Source: Dictyobacter arantiisoli
Lineage (GTDB): Bacteria; Chloroflexota; Ktedonobacteria; Ktedonobacterales; Ktedonobacteraceae
NCBI RefSeq assembly: GCF_008326305.1
Contig: NZ_BIXY01000074.1
Location: 1 to 35,924, forward strand
Length of the DNA: 35,924 bases
Reading direction: 5' to 3'
Shown: positions 7,988-17,213 of the stretch, one piece after another
How positions within the stretch are numbered: the stretch's first letter is position 1
Layout of the letters: each line of letters begins with the position of its first letter
Made by a program: the position numbers and the translations under genes
The notes under the pieces: generated by a model
Seen by the model: only the letters and a program-made list of their open reading frames with translations
What the model was told of the DNA's origin: nothing
The model's database searches: none

Positions 7988-10900
7988 CTAATTTGGCAAG
8001 AGATTCAGAAAATCGGTTATGCCATGAAGTGCTAGAGTACTAATAAGGGACTTTGCTCGTCGTTGTGTCTCGTCTATTTTTTGTTGTAATGCATAAGTGA
8101 GTATATGGCGTACCGTTTTCTCCCAGGTTGATGTCGTCCACATCATAGTATCACCTTTGATAAGAAACTCCAGGCATATCAGTACCTGAGTGGGATATGG
8201 CTCAACAAGCTTTGCTAATCGCTCGACGACGGCGTAACTCAGCTCAACGTATCCTGCTAGTACAAGAGCCGCTTCAAGCTGATGCAATCCCCACTCATCA
8301 GGACAGATATCTGTTCGGAACCACCACCCAAAGGCTGCAAGCTCATGTGTATATTCTGTTATTGACGGTGCCTTTTGTGCTTCTGAAAGCCGCCAATTCC
8401 ATAATTGTTGAGACCGCTCAATAACCTCAGAAGGGATCGTTTCTCCTGTCTCATAGAAAACCCTACCAATAAAGGCAAGAATCTGTCCTCTCAAAACGTC
8501 CGATGCCTCCATAAAGAAGTGTGTTAGTAAACTCTCAGGAGAGTTGAGCGAAATTAATCCACTCCAATAAAATCGAATCAAATGCACACCAAGTCGATAA
8601 TCTGGGTTTTCTGTGATAGATCTGCTCTGTTTTGTGATACCCAGCCGCTCAATGGCGGTAGTATACTCCTCACGCAAGAGGGCTAGCACATTATTGTAGG
8701 GCTCGCAGAATATTATATAGGTATTCCACGTGACGACACGCAGTGTTTCTTGATCAACTTCTTGTGGAAAGAGATTCATCAGGTGATCAGCAATCCACTG
8801 TACATCAAGAGCAACGAGATTAGCGAGGCGCTGTGCATATACTGAGCGCACTGCTAGAGAAGCATCTATGTGGGTGTCGAGATGACGCTCGAGTACTGCT
8901 TGCACTTCAGGCATTGCTTTGAAGTTATGGAAGTCCTCTTCGCCCTCTTCATGTTTATCTTGGCGTTTCTGCCACAGCGCGTAGTTTACGACAGCGTGTA
9001 ACGCTATCCCCCGAATACTATTGATAGCACGAGTTGCGTATTCCATAGCAGAATCGTGGCCTTCTTCGTCAACTTCGTCTTCTTGGGCCGGGTCGGGATC
9101 ATCTGTGAGAGGCTTCATTATATCCCATATCTTAGCGCTAAGCGAAATAGGGATAATAGGAGACTGAGCTTCAGTAGCACCCAAAAGTAGATTCGCAACC
9201 ATTTGGCTGCTCCACGCCCATTGGGGATCGTAGATTATGGTCACGCCGTCTTCAGCAAGTGTATACCGCTGATTAATAACCCATTCGCACAGGTTTAAGA
9301 CATTCTCCCAATCAAAGGTGCGGCGGTTTCGTATTGCTTCGGTAAAGCCCTGTACAACTGCACTGATGTAAATGGGATTATATCCCTGAAATAGATTGGC
9401 CTGTTCAGCGAAAGGCTCTGGGTCTGTACTAATAATCCCTGTGAGCAGTCGTCCTAACTCCTCACGTGATGGGCTCATAAAATCTCCAGAAGGTTGCCAC
9501 TCTTGTAGGTAGGATAGTATTTGATCTATGCTCATAGAGCGTAACTCTTCTATCAAGGGTTCTCTAGCAGGACTTCCCCAGGTGATGATAGGAAAGTCTT
9601 CTTCAGGTTCGGTGGGACCTAACTCAGTCACCAGTGCATCATAGCGTTCTTTCCAATTGTCTTTCAGCCCATCTTCAATCTCTCTTAGCCAGTCACGTTG
9701 CCAAACACGTACATACTGCTGTACTAAATCATCGTCTGGTTGTTTATGATAGTACTTTTCATATTGTTCCTGATAGGATGGACAATCCGGGCCTGTTTCT
9801 ATCCACTCAAGCCATTGTTTCTGCTCTGTATCAGATAGTAGAGAGTAGCCTGTTTGAGCAAGCAGTCCATACTCATAACGTACATCGCTATCATCAAAGA
9901 GCGCTCGATCCATAAGGTAGAGTTTTACGGCCTCAAGACTGTCTTGGGGAATGCGGCTCAGTAAATAGAGGATAATACGTCGAAAAATGCGTCCAGGATG
10001 TTCCTCAAGAAGTGAGACAACAGTGTCTATTGGGATAATCTGTTCTTGTACCGCTTGCTCTGCTGCCTGCCATAAAGTTACAACTAATAGATTCAGTAAA
10101 TCGTGCATGCCTGGGAGAAATTTATTTCTAGCATTTCCAATTATATACTGCCAGGACTTTGTACTCGCTTCTTGTGCCTCTTTTTGTAGGCGCTCTTCAT
10201 CGCTTTCTTGTACATTTCTAAACCGAATATGGTTCTCATAAACTTCTACTTCTAGACGGTGGCAAAGCATCGCAAGGGTTTTAATTGCTGAATGTTTAAT
10301 AAGTAGAGGTGTATTTGTAGAAAGTATTTTCTCGTAATCCCAGCTCTCAGTGTATGACTCTCTATGCCTGAGGACAGCAAAGCAGCTTTCTGTCAAAGCA
10401 ATTGCTGTCTTGCTCTCCTTCCCTTGTGCGAGATGATTTATGAGATTGCTGATCTGCGTGAACTCAATGCTTTGTATCAGTTCAGCCTGTATCCACTTTT
10501 GGATAGTTGGAACAAGCTTTGCTGCTAGCGAGGCTGGAAATGTTTGGACAATCTGGAGAATAGTTCGTTGGACGAAAGGATTATCTGTATCAGAAACCTC
10601 TTGCATAATCGTGAGAATTGTTTGCTGAGTTGACTCAATTGATACAATACGAAGAAGGTATTGAGCTGGAGGCCAAAGTGAAAAAATAAATCTACCGAGT
10701 TCTTCATTCCATTCCTTTGATGGTGGAGGAGTAAAAAAACCTGTTTGATACAAGGGGTCCAACCAACCAGGGCTCTGGAGACGTTCAAAGAAGTAACGAT
10801 GAGTTGTATCGTTATGAGGTATTGTGTTTTTTAAATGTGATAAGTCTTTTTTGCTAGGGGCTTCCTTCAAAAGTAAGGTGTTGAGTAGGGCAAAAATATG

Positions 10901-11413
10901 TGTAGACTGCTTTTCGAATGCAGCAAGAATAGAAATGAAAACTTCTTCAAAGGTGTTTACAAGTAGTTGGAAGGACGAATCGATCTCTCGAGGATATGAT
11001 AAATCTTCTCTATGAGCCATTGCTGCCAGGCCATTAAAAGTTTTATTTCTTGTCGCTATCTCTTTCCACTTTTTCTGTATGCCTTTATCTAGCTTTAACG
11101 ATTGAGTAATTGCCTCGATCTGCTTTGCGTGAGTTTCTGGGCGGTTTTCACATACTTGGCAAGCATCTGGAGGTACATAATCATAAGGTAACAGTACGCG
11201 GCGAACAGAACTCTCAATTTCTCTTAGGAGGTGAGCTACAAGATGTGTTGTGCTTTCAAACCGCTGTGGCGGCGTTATCAAGCTACAAGCTTCTCTATAG
11301 AAGGTTGCTGGACCAGGTCCAAGTAGCTTGAGTTTTGTGTATAAGCTTTTTTGCTGTTGGGTTTGGAAACGAAATGGTTCTTTAAAGGGTTGATCAGTTG
11401 TGCTATATTCCAT
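7988..11413 (-). CDS. Very large protein of unknown function, last gene of the RM operon
   Basis: A 1141-residue protein that I do not recognise. It is almost entirely helical with no membrane segment, signal peptide, Walker A or nuclease motif that I can find. The first 200 residues include THLVAHLLREIESSVRRVLL and a short Cys pair (ACQVCENRP), then RNKTFNGLAAMAHRE, which has the look of a HEPN-like helical pair but is not a secure match. Residues 230-330 carry WLDPLYQTGFFTPPP. The rest resembles irregular HEAT/ARM-type helical repeats, ending with TYALQQKIDETQRRAKSL. I take the ATG at 11413, with AGAGG 7 bases upstream, over an upstream TTG at 11467 that would overlap the kinase-like gene by 14 bases and has no visible ribosome-binding site. 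It lies 40 bases after the pseudokinase gene. A scaffold or effector role is possible; nothing in the sequence decides it. Confidence 0.85.
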   Translation of the reverse strand: MEYSTTDQPFKEPFRFQTQQQKSLYTKLKLLGPGPATFYREACSLITPPQRFESTTHLVAHLLREIESSVRRVLLPYDYVPPDACQVCENRPETHAKQIEAITQSLKLDKGIQKKWKEIATRNKTFNGLAAMAHREDLSYPREIDSSFQLLVNTFEEVFISILAAFEKQSTHIFALLNTLLLKEAPSKKDLSHLKNTIPHNDTTHRYFFERLQSPGWLDPLYQTGFFTPPPSKEWNEELGRFIFSLWPPAQYLLRIVSIESTQQTILTIMQEVSDTDNPFVQRTILQIVQTFPASLAAKLVPTIQKWIQAELIQSIEFTQISNLINHLAQGKESKTAIALTESCFAVLRHRESYTESWDYEKILSTNTPLLIKHSAIKTLAMLCHRLEVEVYENHIRFRNVQESDEERLQKEAQEASTKSWQYIIGNARNKFLPGMHDLLNLLVVTLWQAAEQAVQEQIIPIDTVVSLLEEHPGRIFRRIILYLLSRIPQDSLEAVKLYLMDRALFDDSDVRYEYGLLAQTGYSLLSDTEQKQWLEWIETGPDCPSYQEQYEKYYHKQPDDDLVQQYVRVWQRDWLREIEDGLKDNWKERYDALVTELGPTEPEEDFPIITWGSPAREPLIEELRSMSIDQILSYLQEWQPSGDFMSPSREELGRLLTGIISTDPEPFAEQANLFQGYNPIYISAVVQGFTEAIRNRRTFDWENVLNLCEWVINQRYTLAEDGVTIIYDPQWAWSSQMVANLLLGATEAQSPIIPISLSAKIWDIMKPLTDDPDPAQEDEVDEEGHDSAMEYATRAINSIRGIALHAVVNYALWQKRQDKHEEGEEDFHNFKAMPEVQAVLERHLDTHIDASLAVRSVYAQRLANLVALDVQWIADHLMNLFPQEVDQETLRVVTWNTYIIFCEPYNNVLALLREEYTTAIERLGITKQSRSITENPDYRLGVHLIRFYWSGLISLNSPESLLTHFFMEASDVLRGQILAFIGRVFYETGETIPSEVIERSQQLWNWRLSEAQKAPSITEYTHELAAFGWWFRTDICPDEWGLHQLEAALVLAGYVELSYAVVERLAKLVEPYPTQVLICLEFLIKGDTMMWTTSTWEKTVRHILTYALQQKIDETQRRAKSLISTLALHGITDFLNLLPN

Positions 11414-11453
11414 ATAGTGACCTCTTCTAACTTCCCAATATGCTATGTTAATA

Positions 11454-12845
11454 TTAATGTTTGACAAGAGCTGTGATAAATGCTTCTACCCCATCATATC
11501 GTTGGTCTGGCTTGATAGATAGAGCTTTAAGCGTTGCATGCCCTATTTGAGCAGGAATTTTAGGATTGATTAATTGAGGTGCCGACAGAGGCTTTTTTTG
11601 ACGGTGAGTAGATGATGAGCTAAGAGGTTCTTTAAGTGGAGGGCGACCAGTGAAAAGTTCATAAGCGATACAAGCGAGAGCATATTGATCGCTCTTTTCA
11701 CTAGCAATACCTCTTGATTGCTCGGGAGCCATATAGTTTTCTGCTCCTATATGATTCGACTGCAAATGATGCTTTACTGCTCCAGCCTTAACTGCCAGAT
11801 CAAAACCTGTTAGCAATGCATTGCTAACATCATCAAACAGAATACTGGCTGGTTGGATACCACGATGAATAATGCTTTGTTGGTGAAGATACGCAAGAGC
11901 TCGCCCAATCTGAGAGATAATAGTAAGCGCTTCCGAAAGAGGTAAGGCATTTGGCCCATGGCGTCGAATACGATCAGAAAGGGCGCCTCCTGTTGCATAT
12001 GCCGTAACAATGTAAGGTAATATTCCATTCAGATGGATATCAATTATGGGTAAGATGGATGGGTGCTTGAGGCTGATTAGATCAGTGTTAAGTGAGAACA
12101 CGTCGTGATATAAACGCACACTCGCCGGTACGCTGATAACTTTAAGGACGACTAAGGTTGCTGTGCCCTCTATTTCAGCTAGATAAAGTGAGCCAAACGT
12201 TCCTGTTACGAGGTATTTCTGTATACGGTAAGATCCAATAAGTTGTCCAGGTAAGAGAGCTGAAACGTCACCTCTAAGGATCTGGACTTGTGCTTGTAGT
12301 GTCTCGTTGGCGAATTTTCTCATTCGCTCTTCGCTTGCTCGTATTTCTGCTATTACTGAGTCAGCCCCATCAAGTACGGTTAGAAGGATAGCTTTTTCCG
12401 CTGCATTAGTATGTTTATAGAGTACTTGTCGATAGCAAATAAGGAAGTTGGGTATGATTTGCTCTGGTTTTCCTCCCCGTCGTTCGAGCAATATTCTGGT
12501 AGTAGGCGTATTCGTGATATGTTTGGTTAAAGTTGACTCAATGATCTGTCTATCTTCAGGCTGGTGATCAAAAATATAATTGCCAATCTGCTGAGCTGTT
12601 GCTGGGTCCTGGAAAAAGCTAATTACTCCACTCAGATCATAGAAGGGATACTTCTCAAAGTAGAGCTGAAGTGTCTCTACTAAGATTTCCTTTAAATGAT
12701 CGTCTCGCGTTTTCTCAATCAATCCGATCTCTTTGAGTCCTTGTCCTACCAATGTTCCCTCAAGTCGTTGCGCATAGTGCTTAATAATATCAGTGGCTAG
12801 GTTTGTTGCTATACCTACTCCTATGCTCAAAGGATCGAGTCCCAT
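11454..12845 (-). CDS. Pseudokinase with N-terminal helical domain
   Basis: A 463-residue protein with a bacterial Ser/Thr-kinase-like fold at residues 200-460 and a helical N-terminal domain (1-190) reminiscent of helical domains in STAND/NACHT conflict proteins. The fold is clear: glycine-rich loop LVTGTFGSLYLAE (212-224), ATP-site lysine in VVLKVI (K235), IIHRGIQPASILFD (325-338), YMAPEQ (371-376) and SDQYALACIAYELFTGRPP (385-403). The catalytic centre is not: HRD reads HRG (G329), the catalytic-loop Lys and Asn are Gln and Ser, and DFG reads GFD (347-349). The alpha-C glutamate is also not seen. Phosphotransfer is therefore unlikely; nucleotide binding could remain. The start is ATG 12845 with AGAGGA 6 bases upstream. 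It lies 26 bases after the metallopeptidase gene and 40 before the giant gene, inside the type I RM operon. Confidence 0.9.
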   Translation of the reverse strand: MGLDPLSIGVGIATNLATDIIKHYAQRLEGTLVGQGLKEIGLIEKTRDDHLKEILVETLQLYFEKYPFYDLSGVISFFQDPATAQQIGNYIFDHQPEDRQIIESTLTKHITNTPTTRILLERRGGKPEQIIPNFLICYRQVLYKHTNAAEKAILLTVLDGADSVIAEIRASEERMRKFANETLQAQVQILRGDVSALLPGQLIGSYRIQKYLVTGTFGSLYLAEIEGTATLVVLKVISVPASVRLYHDVFSLNTDLISLKHPSILPIIDIHLNGILPYIVTAYATGGALSDRIRRHGPNALPLSEALTIISQIGRALAYLHQQSIIHRGIQPASILFDDVSNALLTGFDLAVKAGAVKHHLQSNHIGAENYMAPEQSRGIASEKSDQYALACIAYELFTGRPPLKEPLSSSSTHRQKKPLSAPQLINPKIPAQIGHATLKALSIKPDQRYDGVEAFITALVKH

Positions 12846-12871
12846 CTTTTTCCTCTTTGCTGCAAAAACTA

Positions 12872-13594
12872 TTAGAACATACTACCTTTTTCAGCCAACC
12901 ATTGCTTACGCTCTTCGTAGTCAGGTATTGTTTGCTTCACACGTCGCCAAAATGCATTATTATGACGAGACTCATGCATGTGTGCAAGTTCATGGACTAC
13001 AATATAATCTATCATAAGAGGTGGAAGCTGCGCTATGCGCCAGTGGAAATTGAGTATACTATTGTGACCACATGATCCCCAACGATATCCCAAATCTCGT
13101 ACATGAATGCTTTCCGGCTTGACTCCGACGTGCTGGGCTAAGTCTGCTACTCTGTGTTCAAGCCACTTTAGTGCATGTGTACTGTACCAGGTGATGAAGT
13201 GTTCTTGTGCTTGGTCCCGTTCATTTTCACGCAAGAGGAACCACCCACCTGCAAAGGATAAGGGCGGTGTGTTAGTATCTAATTGGTCAGTTGGAAGTAA
13301 CTGTAAGCGATAATTATACCCCATGTAGAAGAAGCTCTCGCCTGTAAGAAACTCTTTTTTACGTGGTGGCCTGAAAAGCATTTCTTTCTTGGCAAGTCTC
13401 GTATAGATCCACCGGTATTTTTCTTCTGCTACGCGTTTGATATGCTCGTGAGTGCATTCTTGTGGTGCCGAGAGAATCAGTTCTCCTCTTCGGCCAATTG
13501 TAATGCCGATACTTGTACGTTTACTACTGCGGCGTAGTTCAAATGTCAAATCATGGATAATGAGTGTTTCACCCAGATTTTTTTTATCTATCAT
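12872..13594 (-). CDS. YgjP/SprT-like metallopeptidase (M48-type, DUF45)
   Basis: A 240-residue putative zinc metallopeptidase of the YgjP family. The zinc motif is VVHELAHMHESRHNNAFW: His201, Glu202 and His205 of HExxH, plus His211 as likely third ligand. The family hallmark RWGSCGHNSILNFHW lies at about 171-185, and the N-terminal half is the usual beta-rich domain (ITIGRRGELILSAP). Length and domain order match the family. YgjP-like proteins are often encoded next to hsdR in type I RM loci, where their role is not well defined; proteolytic control of the restriction complex is a common suggestion but is inference. The gene begins 16 bases after the hsdR stop, with only a weak ribosome-binding site (GGGTAGAAG), consistent with coupling to hsdR translation. 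Confidence 0.92.
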   Translation of the reverse strand: MIDKKNLGETLIIHDLTFELRRSSKRTSIGITIGRRGELILSAPQECTHEHIKRVAEEKYRWIYTRLAKKEMLFRPPRKKEFLTGESFFYMGYNYRLQLLPTDQLDTNTPPLSFAGGWFLLRENERDQAQEHFITWYSTHALKWLEHRVADLAQHVGVKPESIHVRDLGYRWGSCGHNSILNFHWRIAQLPPLMIDYIVVHELAHMHESRHNNAFWRRVKQTIPDYEERKQWLAEKGSMF

Positions 13595-13610
13595 CTTCTA
13601 CCCGTTTTCT

Positions 13611-16600
13611 CTATCTCATCAATCCCAATTCATCCAGTCGCTCTGCAAGTTCGAGAAGCTGATCTGCCACCTCTTTCTGCCGCCCTTCAGGGGTAATCAG
13701 GTCATTCTCGTCCAGAAAATCAATGATTCTAGCTAGTAGATTACGTCTTTCATTATGTCTACGCCAAAAATCTCTACGACGACTTGCACGTTCGCGAATC
13801 ATCTCGATCACTTTTATTGTAAATTCTGCAAGTTCCTTACGCTGATCTCGAGACAATTGTTCTTTAGCTTCCTCATTTTCACCTATTGCAATAGCAAAGT
13901 GTTCGCTCCCTTTGTTTACCTCTACATCTAAAATATCAAGGAAGGGAAGTTGTGTATTGGGGTCTAATCCTGTGAAATCGGTCTGTCGGCCTTTCCTTAA
14001 CTCCCAAATAAAAGGCAGCAATTGTTGGACTTGTTCGGTCCATTGCCCTTTAAGCTCTTCCAAAATAGCTTCTAGGCGCTTACTTAAGCGATCATAGTAG
14101 ACAGGATTCTCTTCGTAATGTTCCCGGATATAGTAACGTGCTAGATGCTCCATCTGTGAAGCTTTCGTTTCATCGGAAATGTGCTGGTCTATTCTATCCT
14201 CGAAGTCGGTATCAGTAATAGAAATAGGAGCTACTGTTTGTTCGATACCTAATACTGTAATATGCTCATCAATGAGCTTGCGTATCTTCTTTCCTGTCCC
14301 TTTAATATTGATTTGCTCTTCTGGAAAGATGTTTGCTGCACTTTTGTTTATATAACCTAAAACTTCTGCTAATTTGATATATTGTTGTGCCTCTGGCCTT
14401 GGTAAAACTGCATCCATACTCTCCAAAAATTTCTTGAGTTTTTCCTCAAAGTCGGCGCGAAATCTTGCATCTTTGAAGAGATTGAGGCAAATGTCTATCG
14501 TCTCTCGGTCATGTTTTAAGTTGATCGTACTGACATCAATGTTCTGCTCACTAAAAATTGCCTTTATACGTAGGGCTCGTGCTTCAAGTTTAAGAACCTC
14601 GTCCTTTATATTTCTAAGGGCTCCCCGCGTCTGCTCCGCGCTATAAACAATAAGTGCCTCTTTGAGCTGACGAGCAACACCAAGATAATCTACTACAATG
14701 CCATAAGTTTTATCTAGATATGTACGATTAACTCTGGCAACAGCTTGTAGTAAATTATGCCCTATGAGGCGACGATCAAGATAGAGTCCTTGAATCACTG
14801 GTGCATCGAAGCCAGTTAGTAACATCTGTTGTACACACAACAATGCTAAGTAATCCTGGTTTCTGCTTTCTTCCTCATTCTGTACTAATGGTAACTTAAA
14901 GCGCCTAATATAATTATTGCGATTATGAGTTGCGTTCCATTGTTGCCATGCAGGATCATCATCGGGTTCAGAAGAGATAACTGCTGCACAGTCTAGCTGA
15001 CGTAACAGTTCACGTTGCGAATAAGCCTGAAGTAACATTTGCTCACCCAGAGGAAGATTAGCACGTTCTTCTTGGCTCATTTCTAACCTTGAGGGTGGAA
15101 GTTGCTCAAGCGTTTCTAATAACTGTTCACGTGCCTTTACGATTGCCGCCTGGTAACGTACTGTGGCTGCACGTGAACTGGCGACAATCATGGCTTTGAA
15201 GTGGTTAGGTAAAATATTTGCAGCATAATGCAAAAGCATATGCCGCGCTTTTGCCTCGATGAGTTCTTGGGCCTCTAATACTTGTGTCTCATTTGCATAG
15301 TGATTGATGATGCGTAGCCGCACTTCATCAGGCATTGCCTGGGTGAGATAGAGATAAGCTTGATCAAGTTTTTGCCCTTGTACAACCATGCTATATGCTT
15401 GATAGCCTTCATAGAGAATAGGTATGGTTGCTCCATCTTGTTCCGATTCTAAAATGGTGTAAGTGTCAATGAAGTCACCAAAAATACGTGTGGTGAGTCG
15501 TTTGGTCCCTACCATAATAGGCGTGCCTGTAAAACCTATCTTGGCACTATTAGGCAACGCATTCATCGTATTGAGATGTAATTTGCTTGTATGAGAACGA
15601 TGAGCCTCATCGACAATAAGCAGAATGTTCGGTGACTTATCTGGTTGCTCTACCGTTAACGCGTCGTCTTCTTGCTCATCTTCACGCATCTTTTGGATCA
15701 TAACAAAGATGATTTTATCACTGGGTCGCTCTAATAGGCCCCTGGCACGGATAATGTTATCTGCGACCTCAATGCTTTCACCGGTAAGTCCCATAGTTCT
15801 TTCTAACTGATCTTGTAAATCTTGTCGATCAGTAATAATGACAATCTTAAATCTGCTTAGCCCCTGCAATTTGCGCATTTTGCGAATAAGAAAGACCATG
15901 GTCAAGCTCTTACCAGATCCTTGGGTGTGCCAGATGATACCACCTCGCTGATCGTCATGGTCTGCTGTTTTATGATCACCATGCCTCAGGAGATGAATAG
16001 CTTTTTGTACGGCCCTAAATTGCTGATAGCGAGCAATAATCTTTACTCTACGGCCACCATCAGTACGAAAAATGACGAAATTTTGCAACAGATCAAGTAA
16101 GTTCTCTTTACAGAGAGTACCCGAAACGAGGAGTTGCTGGCTGCTCAGATGTTCAGGGTTCTCAACATTTAGGTCTTGGGCAAGTTCTTGACGATTTTGT
16201 GGATATGGATCTTTCCATTGCTGATATTCTTGACTATCAGCTTCAATAGTTCCTAACTTTGCAGTATAGAAACAGGTAACAACTAGGAAGACATTGAAAT
16301 AAAATAAGGCTGGTCTTCCTGTATTGGGGCTAGCATAACGCTTAAGTTGTGTCACTCCAGCTTCAACTGGTTCAGTAACTGCTGGGTTTTTACATTCGAT
16401 CACTACTAACGGTATACCATTGACAAAAAGTACCAGATCAGGCACTATAAACGTGTTTTGACCGGGAAGTGCAACGTGGAACTGTGTCAATACGAGGAAT
16501 TCATTGTCATTGCTGTATGGTTGTTCCAGGTTAATAAAGTTTAAGTGGCGAGGCGTGCCTTCTAGATAATTTACAGTTCCACTTACATAAGTGCCATTTA

Positions 16601-17213
16601 ACAAAAGATTCCTTGCTTGTTCATTGGCTTCTAGCAAGCCTGCTCCTTGTATTCTTTCTAAATCTCTTATTGCTTCGTTGATTTGTTGTTCTGTGGGTAC
16701 TGGTTTGTCCTTGCTGGTGTTTAGTTGTCGAATAGCTTTTTTGAGGCGTTTTTTGAGGAGGACATCACTATACTTCTCGCGACCCTCAAATTCAAGTTGT
16801 GATGTTTCAGTGCCGGTCTTCTCCAGGTATATCCAGCCCAAAAATTTTAACTGCTCAATTAACCTTTGCTCTACATAAATGTGCTCTTTGGGCACATTGA
16901 AGCGCTCTTGGATACCTGCTGCAACACGAGCGTTTTGTTCCGTATCTATTGTTGCATCTTTTGAGCGTAGGAAAGAAAGGGCGATCTCTCCCTGATCGGT
17001 CAATACAAGTTCTGCCCCATCCTCTTGAAGAAAGCCCAGAACTTTGAGCCGATACAATAGATCGTCTAGCTCGTTCTCTGTAAATTCATACTCGCGCAAA
17101 AAGTCCTCTCGGCGTGTACAGAAGAGGGATTTGACTGTCCATAGTACAAACATTGCCTGCTCATCTGCGAGTATGTCAGCTAATTGCCATTCAAAAATAT
17201 CAGGATCTGTCAT
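13611..17213 (-). CDS. hsdR: Type I restriction endonuclease subunit HsdR, with extra N-terminal winged helix
   Basis: Motor and nuclease subunit of the type I RM enzyme (1200 residues). The nuclease domain has the PD-(D/E)xK set: D259 in FIVPDLVLF and E273-x-K275 in VVIECKNP. The superfamily 2 translocase follows with Walker A WHTQGSGKSLTM near residue 430, DEAH box LLIVDEAHRSH near 533 and motif III GFTGTP. The C-terminal 350 residues are helical, as expected for the HsdM/S contact region. Residues 5-85 precede the usual HsdR start and look like a winged helix (TENELDDLLYRLKVLGFLQE, then LVLTDQGEIALSFL), an uncommon addition. I place the start at ATG 17213, which overlaps the TGA of the upstream gene as ATGA, rather than at an in-frame codon 27 codons earlier. 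The enzyme would cut DNA lacking HsdM/S methylation after ATP-driven translocation. Confidence 0.97.
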   Translation of the reverse strand: MTDPDIFEWQLADILADEQAMFVLWTVKSLFCTRREDFLREYEFTENELDDLLYRLKVLGFLQEDGAELVLTDQGEIALSFLRSKDATIDTEQNARVAAGIQERFNVPKEHIYVEQRLIEQLKFLGWIYLEKTGTETSQLEFEGREKYSDVLLKKRLKKAIRQLNTSKDKPVPTEQQINEAIRDLERIQGAGLLEANEQARNLLLNGTYVSGTVNYLEGTPRHLNFINLEQPYSNDNEFLVLTQFHVALPGQNTFIVPDLVLFVNGIPLVVIECKNPAVTEPVEAGVTQLKRYASPNTGRPALFYFNVFLVVTCFYTAKLGTIEADSQEYQQWKDPYPQNRQELAQDLNVENPEHLSSQQLLVSGTLCKENLLDLLQNFVIFRTDGGRRVKIIARYQQFRAVQKAIHLLRHGDHKTADHDDQRGGIIWHTQGSGKSLTMVFLIRKMRKLQGLSRFKIVIITDRQDLQDQLERTMGLTGESIEVADNIIRARGLLERPSDKIIFVMIQKMREDEQEDDALTVEQPDKSPNILLIVDEAHRSHTSKLHLNTMNALPNSAKIGFTGTPIMVGTKRLTTRIFGDFIDTYTILESEQDGATIPILYEGYQAYSMVVQGQKLDQAYLYLTQAMPDEVRLRIINHYANETQVLEAQELIEAKARHMLLHYAANILPNHFKAMIVASSRAATVRYQAAIVKAREQLLETLEQLPPSRLEMSQEERANLPLGEQMLLQAYSQRELLRQLDCAAVISSEPDDDPAWQQWNATHNRNNYIRRFKLPLVQNEEESRNQDYLALLCVQQMLLTGFDAPVIQGLYLDRRLIGHNLLQAVARVNRTYLDKTYGIVVDYLGVARQLKEALIVYSAEQTRGALRNIKDEVLKLEARALRIKAIFSEQNIDVSTINLKHDRETIDICLNLFKDARFRADFEEKLKKFLESMDAVLPRPEAQQYIKLAEVLGYINKSAANIFPEEQINIKGTGKKIRKLIDEHITVLGIEQTVAPISITDTDFEDRIDQHISDETKASQMEHLARYYIREHYEENPVYYDRLSKRLEAILEELKGQWTEQVQQLLPFIWELRKGRQTDFTGLDPNTQLPFLDILDVEVNKGSEHFAIAIGENEEAKEQLSRDQRKELAEFTIKVIEMIRERASRRRDFWRRHNERRNLLARIIDFLDENDLITPEGRQKEVADQLLELAERLDELGLMR

